Origin: Oligosphaeraceae bacterium
GTDB lineage: Bacteria; Verrucomicrobiota; Lentisphaeria; Oligosphaerales; Oligosphaeraceae
Reading direction: 5' to 3'
NCBI GenBank assembly: GCA_012515455.1
Contig: JAAYYJ010000297.1
Coordinates: 1 to 12,417 of the forward strand
DNA length: 12,417 nucleotides
The position numbers were made by a program, and so were the translations under genes. A model generated the notes under the pieces. It had not been told where the DNA came from. It searched no databases and was given only the letters and a program-made list of their open reading frames with translations. Below, one piece after another: positions 7,301 through 12,417 of this stretch (position 1 is its first letter; each line of letters opens with the position of its first letter).

Positions 7301-7412
7301 GGGCAAACAGGACCAAATTGCCGAACACCCCCAGCAGCAGTACCAAAACACCCGCCACGCTTGCAGATTTCATCCAGTGTAGATTGTATTTGTGCATAGA
7401 ATTTCTTCTCAT
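4350..7412 (-). CDS. secretin (PilQ/GspD family), Amuc_1098-like outer-membrane channel
   Basis: This 1020-residue protein would form the outer-membrane ring of a type IV pilus or related secretion machine. An N-terminal hydrophobic stretch (about 15-36) ending FAQ is a likely signal peptide. Residues 40-330 are charged, helical and coiled-coil-like. TPR-like sequence spans about 330-380. N-domain segments follow (IIFDNDTLKDVLNEILP; VNLNLSNVTPREVLNYLA), interrupted by GADF repeats (507-528) and twelve consecutive Asp (629-640). The secretin core begins near residue 700 (VTIEAKFVEV) and includes VLSSPKVTTISGKTA near 816. It ends with the family signature IPLLGSLPLLGRLF near 963. ATG codons at 7412 and 7397 are both possible; 7397 has the better AGAAG upstream. 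The closest family by order and layout is Amuc_1098 of Akkermansia. The PilMN, PilO-like and PilP-position genes precede it. Confidence 0.92.
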   Translation of the reverse strand: MRRNSMHKYNLHWMKSASVAGVLVLLLGVFGNLVLFAQEQALSEEEVRKQEQALKQQEQLASSDTLTPEEVFLRAENHCSQAQEFLQQAEAMIEEGKAKESADLCDKFKGMADFAHRAVSRYLEDAGEAEKGRGEALQARIQALRERAATVRSLVAETQERIRRAERVNMAQLACQEADAAVKDAAQMVSQAGRKFSAGHLDEALATFLETERKINSAVSKVSDLAEGQNQDAREIVKRCEDYRVFICMEKAKIFRMQAEKNPQDNGPGKIDNATAELAKARTVEYGRGYVTRDPDLADRITSLIRRMEALRTELEFKNSTAVGQIIPDGATRDYTIKVLLEEGRVLLENRRYAQAREKFEQVLLEDPFELTAIRNLARINDELKKVADVKLEAMLKERLAEVRWRWSEPVTPLMSGSAEGFDSRTIRRTDDSQGINKKLDNITLPKIIFDNDTLKDVLNEILPRKIKESDPEGTGVNIVPLLTPMSASQAAQTTIVETRGAGEDLGGDFGADVGADFGADFGADFGAMPGATAPGALDAGGMAAAPPDDLENKPVNLNLSNVTPREVLNYLALGYNLKVKVAESAVMVAHSSIVMDQMETRYYTLAAGLFDIRRTRSKMSALELPSGDDDDDDDDDDDDEEGDDDYFVDVQQEFAEMGVPMVTGSRMKLFARTGKLIVHHTPDAHQQIRRILEEINEIPPQVTIEAKFVEVVQTDMDTLGFEWNLQAGGVTYNSGTGAGDHYLYSAVNGKNTGLGNKGSNFQLGIDKDSTFSTGMRFAETFFSDTVVNDSLFSVYTILGNYAFSTVIHAIQQSTHTDVLSSPKVTTISGKTAQLKMVKIRYFPESWTEPEIETDTGDAGNVTSYTPSIPEVGEETELGVILDVTPNVSSDGYSVDLELVPQVIDFVDWEDYSYSMVMEGVNLVVPMKMPILSQRQVNTKVIVYDNETLVLGGMIGERLERFEDKIPLLGSLPLLGRLFTSKGERGVKTNLMIFVNVRLVKPDGQPVRANEVRGLYDFKH
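5493..5528 (-). repeat. GAY trinucleotide repeat encoding twelve aspartates
   Basis: Twelve in-frame GAT/GAC codons, seven of them an uninterrupted GAT run, encode D629-D640 of the secretin. They are followed by Glu-Glu-Gly and Asp-Asp-Asp. The tract lies in a loop ahead of the last N-domain (MKLFARTGKLIVHH). It is a repeat prone to length change by whole codons and a plausible cation-binding patch. Confidence 0.9.
5829..5894 (-). repeat. 12-bp tandem repeats encoding GADF units in the secretin
   Basis: Five near-identical 12-base units encode GGDF-GADV-GADF-GADF-GADF-GA (507-528), between two N-domain segments. Four units end in Asp-Phe and one in Asp-Val. A Gly/Ala/Pro-rich stretch follows. 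This is a low-complexity flexible linker that can expand or contract in frame. Confidence 0.85.
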
Positions 7413-7465
7413 CCCAGGCAGAAGCGGCTCTGCGCCGGGAATGACCTTTTGTTGGGGTTGAGAGA

Positions 7466-7493
7466 CTTATAGATAATTTTAATTGCTCCTCAA
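7466..7493 (-). promoter_or_regulatory. possible internal sigma70 promoter before the secretin gene
   Basis: In the 123-base gap between the PilP-position gene and the secretin, the minus strand has TTGAGG (7493-7488), 16 bases, then TATAAG (7471-7466). These match four and five of six consensus bases, in the only AT-rich patch of the gap. Transcription would start near 7459, about 50 bases before the secretin ATG. It could give extra secretin, which is needed in many copies per machine. This rests on sequence match alone. Confidence 0.35.
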
Positions 7494-7535
7494 GTGGAAA
7501 ATCAGGCCAGACCAGCCGGATGGCAATTCCTTTTG

Positions 7536-8720
7536 TCAACGCCTCCCCGGCTGGCGCTGCCCAGGCGGCAACGGCTCCTCACCGCCACGTGATCGGGCGG
7601 AGGAGGCGCCATCCGGCTCGGCTAGAAAATCTTTGCGCGGGTTCAGCGGCAGAATTGTATACTCTACCACAACATTTCCCTTAGGCGTGTCTAATTTAGC
7701 CACAACTACATTATCTTTAGCAGTTCCGCGGAGAATGCGATAATACTCTTCGATGGTCTCCTCGCCCTGGTCTTTTTTCAGGGTAAATTCGCTGCCGATT
7801 TTCAGTGCCATAGGCACAATCAGCCTGCGGTTACGGATGTCGCTGCGGTACCTGGAAAGGAAACACAGCATGCTGACTGTCGCAATTTCTTCGCTGACGA
7901 TTTGCTTTTGCTCCATCTGGTACAATGTGCCGTCCGGGCTTTTTACCGTCACGGTGGTGCGGTCGGGGCTGATTGCAGTAACCACGAAGCCGTTGCGGAT
8001 GGTTTCGTTGATTCTGGTCTGTTGTTTTCTACCCCCGCCGATATCGAAATCGACCTTCCAGTCGGTCATGTTAGAGCTGTCCAGGGTCTTGACGGTGAGA
8101 AACACAAAGGGCAGCTGGACATTGCGGACGTCCTGAATTCTGAGCAGATGCGCCAGATCCGGCAACGAAGCCGGGTCATCCATTTTGGTTTTGAGTTGAT
8201 ATTCTTCAAGGTTCAGGAATCCGTCACTGTCGTAATCAAAGAGTGCGTCAAAGGGGTCGAGGTAGTTCAGGAAATAGGTTTTTTGTTCAACCAAATCGGG
8301 AATGCCGTCCTGGTCTGTATCATCCTCGGGGGCGGTCTCCTTGAAAGGGTCGAAGGCAAAATTGCAGAACGGGCATTTTTCCTCACTGATATGGGTGACC
8401 AAGGCACAGCTGGGGCGTTTGCAGATCACATAGCGTTTAGGGTACAGCAGAGAGCCTTTTTTGTCATCGACACGGGGCTGGTTGAACGCCAGATTGATGC
8501 GATTATCCCTGACGCAGTCCGGCACCGTCCGCAGGGTGGTGAGGTCAAGTTCAGGCAGGACTTTGCTGCCTTCAACCCCCGCAATCGCGTCTTCGTACTC
8601 CAGGCGTATTTTCTCCTGGCTGGCACGCACGCCATTGACGACGACAAAAGTCCCCAGCAGGATGCAGAGCAAACAGGCCCCGAGAATGAACTTCTCGTAA
8701 TGTTTGGCTAGAAATTCCAA
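7536..8720 (-). CDS. PilP-position membrane-anchored protein with zinc-ribbon-like and EF-hand-like motifs (Amuc_1099-like)
   Basis: The 394-residue product has one N-terminal membrane helix (about 11-30) and should face the periplasm. C100-x4-C105 and C116-x2-C119 (CPFC) resemble a zinc ribbon. Two calcium loops follow: D134-D136-D138-G139-D142-E145 and D162-D164-D166-G167-N170-E173, the DxDxDG pattern seen in EF-hand and thrombospondin-3-like repeats. The C-terminal half is beta-rich. Segment 235-270 (INETIRNGFVVTAI...) loosely resembles the small homology-region domain of PilP/GspC, and 300-358 may be a second beta domain. The last 30 residues are low-complexity. The start is TTG at 8720, with AAGGA eight bases upstream and no ATG or GTG nearby. 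Order between the PilO-like and secretin genes suggests a periplasmic connector. Function is inferred, not shown. Confidence 0.8.
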   Translation of the reverse strand: MEFLAKHYEKFILGACLLCILLGTFVVVNGVRASQEKIRLEYEDAIAGVEGSKVLPELDLTTLRTVPDCVRDNRINLAFNQPRVDDKKGSLLYPKRYVICKRPSCALVTHISEEKCPFCNFAFDPFKETAPEDDTDQDGIPDLVEQKTYFLNYLDPFDALFDYDSDGFLNLEEYQLKTKMDDPASLPDLAHLLRIQDVRNVQLPFVFLTVKTLDSSNMTDWKVDFDIGGGRKQQTRINETIRNGFVVTAISPDRTTVTVKSPDGTLYQMEQKQIVSEEIATVSMLCFLSRYRSDIRNRRLIVPMALKIGSEFTLKKDQGEETIEEYYRILRGTAKDNVVVAKLDTPKGNVVVEYTILPLNPRKDFLAEPDGASSARSRGGEEPLPPGQRQPGRR

Positions 8721-8728
8721 GCTGTTAT

Positions 8729-8733
8729 TCCTT
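8729..8733 (-). promoter_or_regulatory. ribosome binding site selecting a TTG start
   Basis: AAGGA on the minus strand lies eight bases before the TTG at 8720. An in-frame TGA lies just upstream and the next Met codon is far inside the protein, so this site supports the rare TTG start of the PilP-position gene. Confidence 0.65.
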
Positions 8734-8761
8734 GACTTTCAGTGCTGAGCATTCTTTCCGG

Positions 8762-9808
8762 TCACGGTTGCGGCGGCGGTTCCGGATTTTGGAATTCATA
8801 CAGATCAACGCGCAACACTACTTCGGCAATTTTCTCCTCGAACACGAGGAAGTCCTGCCTTCGCGGCTCGGGTATTACCAACCGGCCCTGCCCTGGCCCG
8901 GAGCTGCGCATGTCACCTGCTCCGCCCTCCTCCTCGGGGGTGGTCTGCCGGTGGGCGGGTGGGCGGGTGGGGGGGCGTTGCCTGCCGGGGGCATTCATCA
9001 TTGCCTCCTCAGGCATCCCGTCCTCGCTAGCACCCGGGTTGACTGTGCGCTCCTGCCCCTGGTTTTTTGTCGCCTCCTGAACCATGCGGCTGTAGCGGTC
9101 CGGAGCGGTAATCTGCACGTTTTTGACATAGAAGAGCATTTTGGGGTCATTGCTCAAGATATTCAGGAATTTTTGTGTGGTTTCCAAGTCCGCGAAAAAG
9201 ACCATATATATCGGTGTGACGGTATAGATATCCTCTTCTCGGACCTGGAATCCCATCAGCCAGTCCAGACTGCGCAGCTGCTTGATGCCGGCGGTGCTGA
9301 TATTGTCCAGCAGGTGACGGTAGATATGCAGCTGTCGGAACAGCGGCTTGAATTCAGCCGGGTTGATGCTCCCCTGTTGCACAATCTGGGCGTATTCCTT
9401 GGCAATGCCAGGGAAATCGATATCGTTGCGAATGACAAAATCCGTCATGCTGCGGATTTGCTCGCTGATCTGCTTCAGGGCCTCAGGTGAAGAATTCGGC
9501 AGTGGGATGGCAGGGGTGAAAGTGAACTCCCGACTTAGAAAGGCACGGCCCTGTTGGTACAACTCATCCACCCGGGCAAAATTTTTCTGCGCCTGGACGA
9601 TATTTTCCAGTTCCTGCCCTTTTTCCGGCTTGAGCTTGTAGTTTTCCTGCTTGGCCCGTTCGAAGAAAGTCTTCTGCTCGTTAAGGAATTTCACCTGCGC
9701 CTGCATCTTCTTTCTGGCCCCGAAGATTTTTACGGTCAGGAACACCGCCAGCAGCAGGCAGACCAGCGCACAGATCAGCAGGCCTAAATTTTTCTTTACG
9801 AAATCCAT
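8762..9808 (-). CDS. PilO-like pilus alignment protein, Amuc_1100 homologue
   Basis: The 348-residue protein has a short cytoplasmic start, one membrane helix (about 8-29), a coiled-coil-like segment (30-85), then a periplasmic alpha/beta region. WLMGFQV (183-189), MVFFADLETTQKFLNIL (202-218), LFYVKNVQI (225-233) and the closing VVLRVDLYEF (330-339) can be matched by eye to the same parts of Akkermansia Amuc_1100. They are also in keeping with ferredoxin-like PilO/GspM domains. A Pro/Gly/Arg-rich linker (about 250-315) separates the last strand, as an Ala/Pro linker does in Amuc_1100. Following the PilMN gene and preceding the PilP-position gene, it fits the pilMNOPQ order. It would sit in the inner membrane or periplasm and pair with the PilN-like domain. 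No good Shine-Dalgarno precedes the ATG; translation may depend on the gene upstream, 44 bases away. Confidence 0.85.
   Translation of the reverse strand: MDFVKKNLGLLICALVCLLLAVFLTVKIFGARKKMQAQVKFLNEQKTFFERAKQENYKLKPEKGQELENIVQAQKNFARVDELYQQGRAFLSREFTFTPAIPLPNSSPEALKQISEQIRSMTDFVIRNDIDFPGIAKEYAQIVQQGSINPAEFKPLFRQLHIYRHLLDNISTAGIKQLRSLDWLMGFQVREEDIYTVTPIYMVFFADLETTQKFLNILSNDPKMLFYVKNVQITAPDRYSRMVQEATKNQGQERTVNPGASEDGMPEEAMMNAPGRQRPPTRPPAHRQTTPEEEGGAGDMRSSGPGQGRLVIPEPRRQDFLVFEEKIAEVVLRVDLYEFQNPEPPPQP
8953..8975 (+). other. G-quadruplex motif on the template strand of the PilO-like gene
   Basis: The plus strand has four GGG runs (8953-8955, 8957-8959, 8961-8963, 8965-8967) and a final run of seven G (8969-8975), each separated by one base. 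Single-base loops are typical of the most stable parallel quadruplexes. It lies in codons for the RPPTRPPAH part of the proline-rich linker. Confidence 0.75.
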
Positions 9809-9852
9809 GATTTATGGTGATTGTTCAGTTAATGGTTGCATGCTCGGCAAGG

Positions 9853-11805
9853 TCATTTGCCGCTGTATTGAAAATACTCCAGGGGGAACTCCAGACGCAC
9901 CTGCATGACAATGTAGCCCGCGTTTTTGATCTCCGGGACTTCCTTGAAAATTTTCAGCACCGTCATGGTCGTGTCACTGCTGAACAAGCGTGAGGTGCGC
10001 AACCGCTTGACAAAAACATTCTCCGGCGTGTCAGACAGTGGGTTACTCGGCTGGGTTGCCTCGCCCTCTGCGTCGGGTACGGCTGCCGTTTTTTCCGGCA
10101 CCGGGAAAGGGAAAATGCCTTCCGGAGTCTCGGTTACAGCGGTATTGTTGTTGGGCCTGGGCAGGATGTACGCGCCGCGCAATTCCAAACCACCGATTTT
10201 GACGCTGGCTTCGGTGATGCCACTGCCGCCGCCGCCGCCGCCCGGCGAGTCGCCTCCCATACCGCCGAACATCGAGGGCTCAGGCCCGGCATCGAAGGCG
10301 AATGACTCAGGGCCGCCCCCTCCGCTCTGGATGGTGCTGCCAGCCACCGAGGAGGGTACGAAAGGCGCAACTTCTCCAAAGATGGGTTGGATTGAGGTCA
10401 GCCAGACATCGTCGGGTTTCAGGCGGTAGATTTCGTTAAGCAGCATAGGCCAAGTGGTACGCTGCAGCAGCAGGTCAGACAAGCCCCGGAACTGCGACTC
10501 TTTTTGCCGGGCCATATTCACCTTGTCGTCGATATTGTTCAGGACCGGTTCGTAAGCAGCCCTGATCTCCTGCATTTTCTTGCCATACGACTCAGTAACC
10601 CGGGCCCGGCGGCCCAATCCCAGCCAGATGGCGGTAAACAACACCAGGATGGAAAACATCGCCGCCACAAAATACGGTTTTTTTTCCGACAGGTTCTGCT
10701 GCCGGCGGATTTCCTTGGGCAGGAGACTGATTTCGATCGGGCAATCCATTCCGTAGCGCAGTCCCAGTCCGATCGTCTCACTGAACATGTGTGCGACTTC
10801 GCTGAGTTTCTGGCGGTCGACCGAGGGCTGAATATTGACAATCGGGAAGAAATTGAAGTACTCCACCGGAATACCCAGCTTTTCCGAGAAGAACAGATCG
10901 CAGTAGGTCAGGATAGAACTGCCGCCAGTCAGATACATCTTGGTCGGAGCGCTGCCTTTCTGCTGTGCCCGGTAGATACTGATGGAGCGGGAAATTTCGC
11001 CGTGCAGACGGGCCATGACATTACGGATGATTTTCGAGACACTGGCTGCGGTCTCTGAGCCCGGCTCAGCATAAGCTCCTCCCAGGGAGACAAAGCCGTG
11101 GTGACGTTTGAGTTCCTCGGCCTCCGGCAAGCCGATGCCGAACTCCTTGGCTATCTGCTGAGTGATGGAATAGCCGGCAATCGGAATGGTACGGGCAAAA
11201 AAACGCTCGCCTTCCAGGAAGATCAGGTTCGTGCTGCGCCCGCCGATATTCAGAATCGCCACGCAGGCATCTTTGCCCAGATCATTGGCGCGGGCAGTAT
11301 TATAGCAGGCCACCGGAGCGACATCCACCAGAATGGGGTTTAAGCCGACAGTGCTGACTGCAGTGGTGAACTGCTCTACAATGGAATCCTTGATCACAAT
11401 CGACATCATGTCGACGGCTTCAGGGTCATCTCCGGCGATAAGCTGATAATCCCAGATTACTTCATCGATGGCAAAAGGGATATTCCGCCGCGCTTCGAAC
11501 TCGGCCAGCTGTTTTATCTGTTTCCGGTCGTAGTTGCCGTAGGGAATTTTGCCGAAACGCATCAGGGCGAACTGACCTGACATCGACAGCAGCGCCTTCC
11601 GGGCCCGGCTGCCGCTCTCCGCGAGCATCTGGCGCAACAGTCCGGAGACCACCCCCATACGGGTGTCTTCCGACAATTCTTCTTCATATTCGCGATAGGC
11701 GAAAACGGACAGATTCATGGTCCCGGCCTTATCAAACTCAAATTCGCAGAGTTTGATGCTGGTCGCGCCTATATCTATCGCCACGACTCGTTCATTCTTT
11801 GGCAT
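9853..11805 (-). CDS. PilM-PilN fusion, type IV pilus inner-membrane platform protein (Amuc_1101-like)
   Basis: The 650-residue protein joins two pilus proteins. Residues 1-352 are PilM: an actin-like ATPase with phosphate loops AIDIGATSIKL (9-19) and ILNIGGRSTNLI (184-195), adenosine motif YLTGGSSIL (291-299) and the closing GLGLR (346-350). Next comes IEISLLPKEIRR (357-368), matching the INLLP-type start of PilN, the peptide known to bind PilM in other bacteria. A membrane helix (about 378-397), coiled coil (403-445) and TWPMLLNEIYRLKPDDVWLTSI (450-471) follow, as in PilN. The C-terminal ferredoxin-like region is split by a Gly-rich linker (about 493-529) and a Pro/Thr-rich linker (about 550-595) before FVKRLRTSRLF. 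PilM would be cytoplasmic and the PilN part periplasmic. GGAAG lies six bases before the ATG. Confidence 0.9.
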   Translation of the reverse strand: MPKNERVVAIDIGATSIKLCEFEFDKAGTMNLSVFAYREYEEELSEDTRMGVVSGLLRQMLAESGSRARKALLSMSGQFALMRFGKIPYGNYDRKQIKQLAEFEARRNIPFAIDEVIWDYQLIAGDDPEAVDMMSIVIKDSIVEQFTTAVSTVGLNPILVDVAPVACYNTARANDLGKDACVAILNIGGRSTNLIFLEGERFFARTIPIAGYSITQQIAKEFGIGLPEAEELKRHHGFVSLGGAYAEPGSETAASVSKIIRNVMARLHGEISRSISIYRAQQKGSAPTKMYLTGGSSILTYCDLFFSEKLGIPVEYFNFFPIVNIQPSVDRQKLSEVAHMFSETIGLGLRYGMDCPIEISLLPKEIRRQQNLSEKKPYFVAAMFSILVLFTAIWLGLGRRARVTESYGKKMQEIRAAYEPVLNNIDDKVNMARQKESQFRGLSDLLLQRTTWPMLLNEIYRLKPDDVWLTSIQPIFGEVAPFVPSSVAGSTIQSGGGGPESFAFDAGPEPSMFGGMGGDSPGGGGGGSGITEASVKIGGLELRGAYILPRPNNNTAVTETPEGIFPFPVPEKTAAVPDAEGEATQPSNPLSDTPENVFVKRLRTSRLFSSDTTMTVLKIFKEVPEIKNAGYIVMQVRLEFPLEYFQYSGK

Positions 11806-11879
11806 TGATTTCTTCCGCTTCCCATCTAAAAACGGGCAAGTGCAGCCGCAGGGTTTGGCTTCAGCCCCAGGTCAGGAGC

Positions 11880-12417
11880 TTATTGTCCCGGGCGTTCCAG
11901 GATGTAGTAATCGTAATCGAGAGGGGCAAAGGGGGTTTTGCTTTTCAGCAGGATGATATTGGTCAGCGTCCTGTATCTGTCAGTCATCTTGTACCAGTCC
12001 CTGGGGATTCTGGTATTGGTCTCGACAATCGGAGTGCGATGGATTGGCGCACCGTCGACCCGCAGCTCCATGTAGACGTTGGTCTTTTTCATGTCAGGCC
12101 GGTTGACCTCCAGATGGCGGCGGAAAAAAGTGGGGGGGATATACAACACCACCCGGTTCTTGTCGCCGCAGCAGACATCAATGAAGAAGAACGAGTTCTC
12201 CAACACCAGCCCCTTGCCATCCTTGGTCTCAATGAGAATCTTGCAATAGACCTCAAGCTCATCAATCCACTCGTCCTTCTTGTTGTTCAACTCGAATTCG
12301 AGATTGATTGCCCCCCAGTAACCGGCTGCGCCGGAGCCGTATCGGGAATCCTTGTACTCCGGCCCCCGCACCGTCTCCAATTTCAGCTTCGGGCTGTTGC
12401 TGCTCTCCTTGACTGAG
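11880..12417 (-). CDS. Amuc_1102-like pilus-cluster protein, N-terminus off the right edge
   Basis: About 178 C-terminal residues are visible and the frame stays open to the window edge, so the true start lies outside. An in-frame TTG at 12380 is not a credible start. The sequence alternates short hydrophobic strands with charged turns (INLEFELNNKKDEWIDELEVYCKI, then FFFIDVCCGDKNRVVLYIPP), in keeping with an all-beta sandwich. No membrane helix, Walker motif or catalytic motif is visible. The call rests mainly on position: it is immediately upstream of the PilM-like gene, as Amuc_1102 is beside Amuc_1101 in Akkermansia. Its role is unknown; a periplasmic or surface accessory of the pilus machine is a guess. 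The 74 bases before the PilMN start hold no evident terminator, so co-transcription is likely. Confidence 0.7.
   Translation of the reverse strand, partial: SVKESSNSPKLKLETVRGPEYKDSRYGSGAAGYWGAINLEFELNNKKDEWIDELEVYCKILIETKDGKGLVLENSFFFIDVCCGDKNRVVLYIPPTFFRRHLEVNRPDMKKTNVYMELRVDGAPIHRTPIVETNTRIPRDWYKMTDRYRTLTNIILLKSKTPFAPLDYDYYILERPGQ

Noticed and set aside
7132..7539. Possible 135-codon minus-strand gene starting at the stop of the PilP-position gene
   Set aside because: It needs a TTG start, has no family motif and runs into the secretin coding region in another frame.

Overview
The window is a GC-rich bacterial segment in which every supported gene lies on the minus strand, so transcription runs from high to low coordinates. 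The strongest clue to the organism is the right-hand two thirds (about 4350-12417). It carries a type IV pilus/secretin gene set whose order and protein features match the Akkermansia muciniphila Amuc_1102-1101-1100-1099-1098 cluster, recognised from memory and not from a search. This points to the PVC superphylum (Verrucomicrobiota or Lentisphaerota). The proteins look too diverged to be Akkermansia itself, and a Lentisphaerota-type gut or anaerobic bacterium is my best guess.

Pilus block, in transcription order. (1) The C-terminal part of an Amuc_1102-like protein, cut by the right edge. (2) A 650-residue protein that reads as a PilM actin-like ATPase fused to a PilN-like inner-membrane protein. 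(3) A 348-residue PilO-like protein that is the Amuc_1100 counterpart. (4) A 394-residue protein at the PilP position, with a TTG start, one membrane anchor, a zinc-ribbon-like cysteine cluster and two EF-hand-type calcium loops. (5) A 1020-residue secretin (PilQ-like) with a TPR/helical N-terminal half, an acidic poly-Asp insert and GADF tandem repeats. Together these would make the envelope-spanning alignment complex of a type IV pilus or related secretion machine. No pilin, PilB/PilT motor or PilC is in the window. A strong intrinsic terminator (4231-4277) closes the block.

Left block, in transcription order. An SDR of the D-mannonate oxidoreductase (fructuronate reductase) family (3330-4187) is followed by a second intrinsic terminator. 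Then come an OppF/DppF-type ABC ATPase (2200-3177) overlapping a thiamine pyrophosphokinase by ATGA, and an acetylxylan-esterase-like alpha/beta hydrolase running off the left edge (1-1435). This last gene is an uninterrupted reading frame with no stop in the window. These four genes do not make an obvious single pathway. The SDR and the hydrolase fit polysaccharide or uronate catabolism, while the ATPase is an orphan without permease or binding-protein genes beside it.

No rRNA, tRNA, CRISPR, insertion sequence or phage gene was seen. No intergenic gap exceeds about 165 bases. Other notable structure includes a textbook G-quadruplex motif inside the Amuc_1100-like gene, two terminators placed immediately 5' of start codons, and an A8 tract at the PilM/PilN junction.
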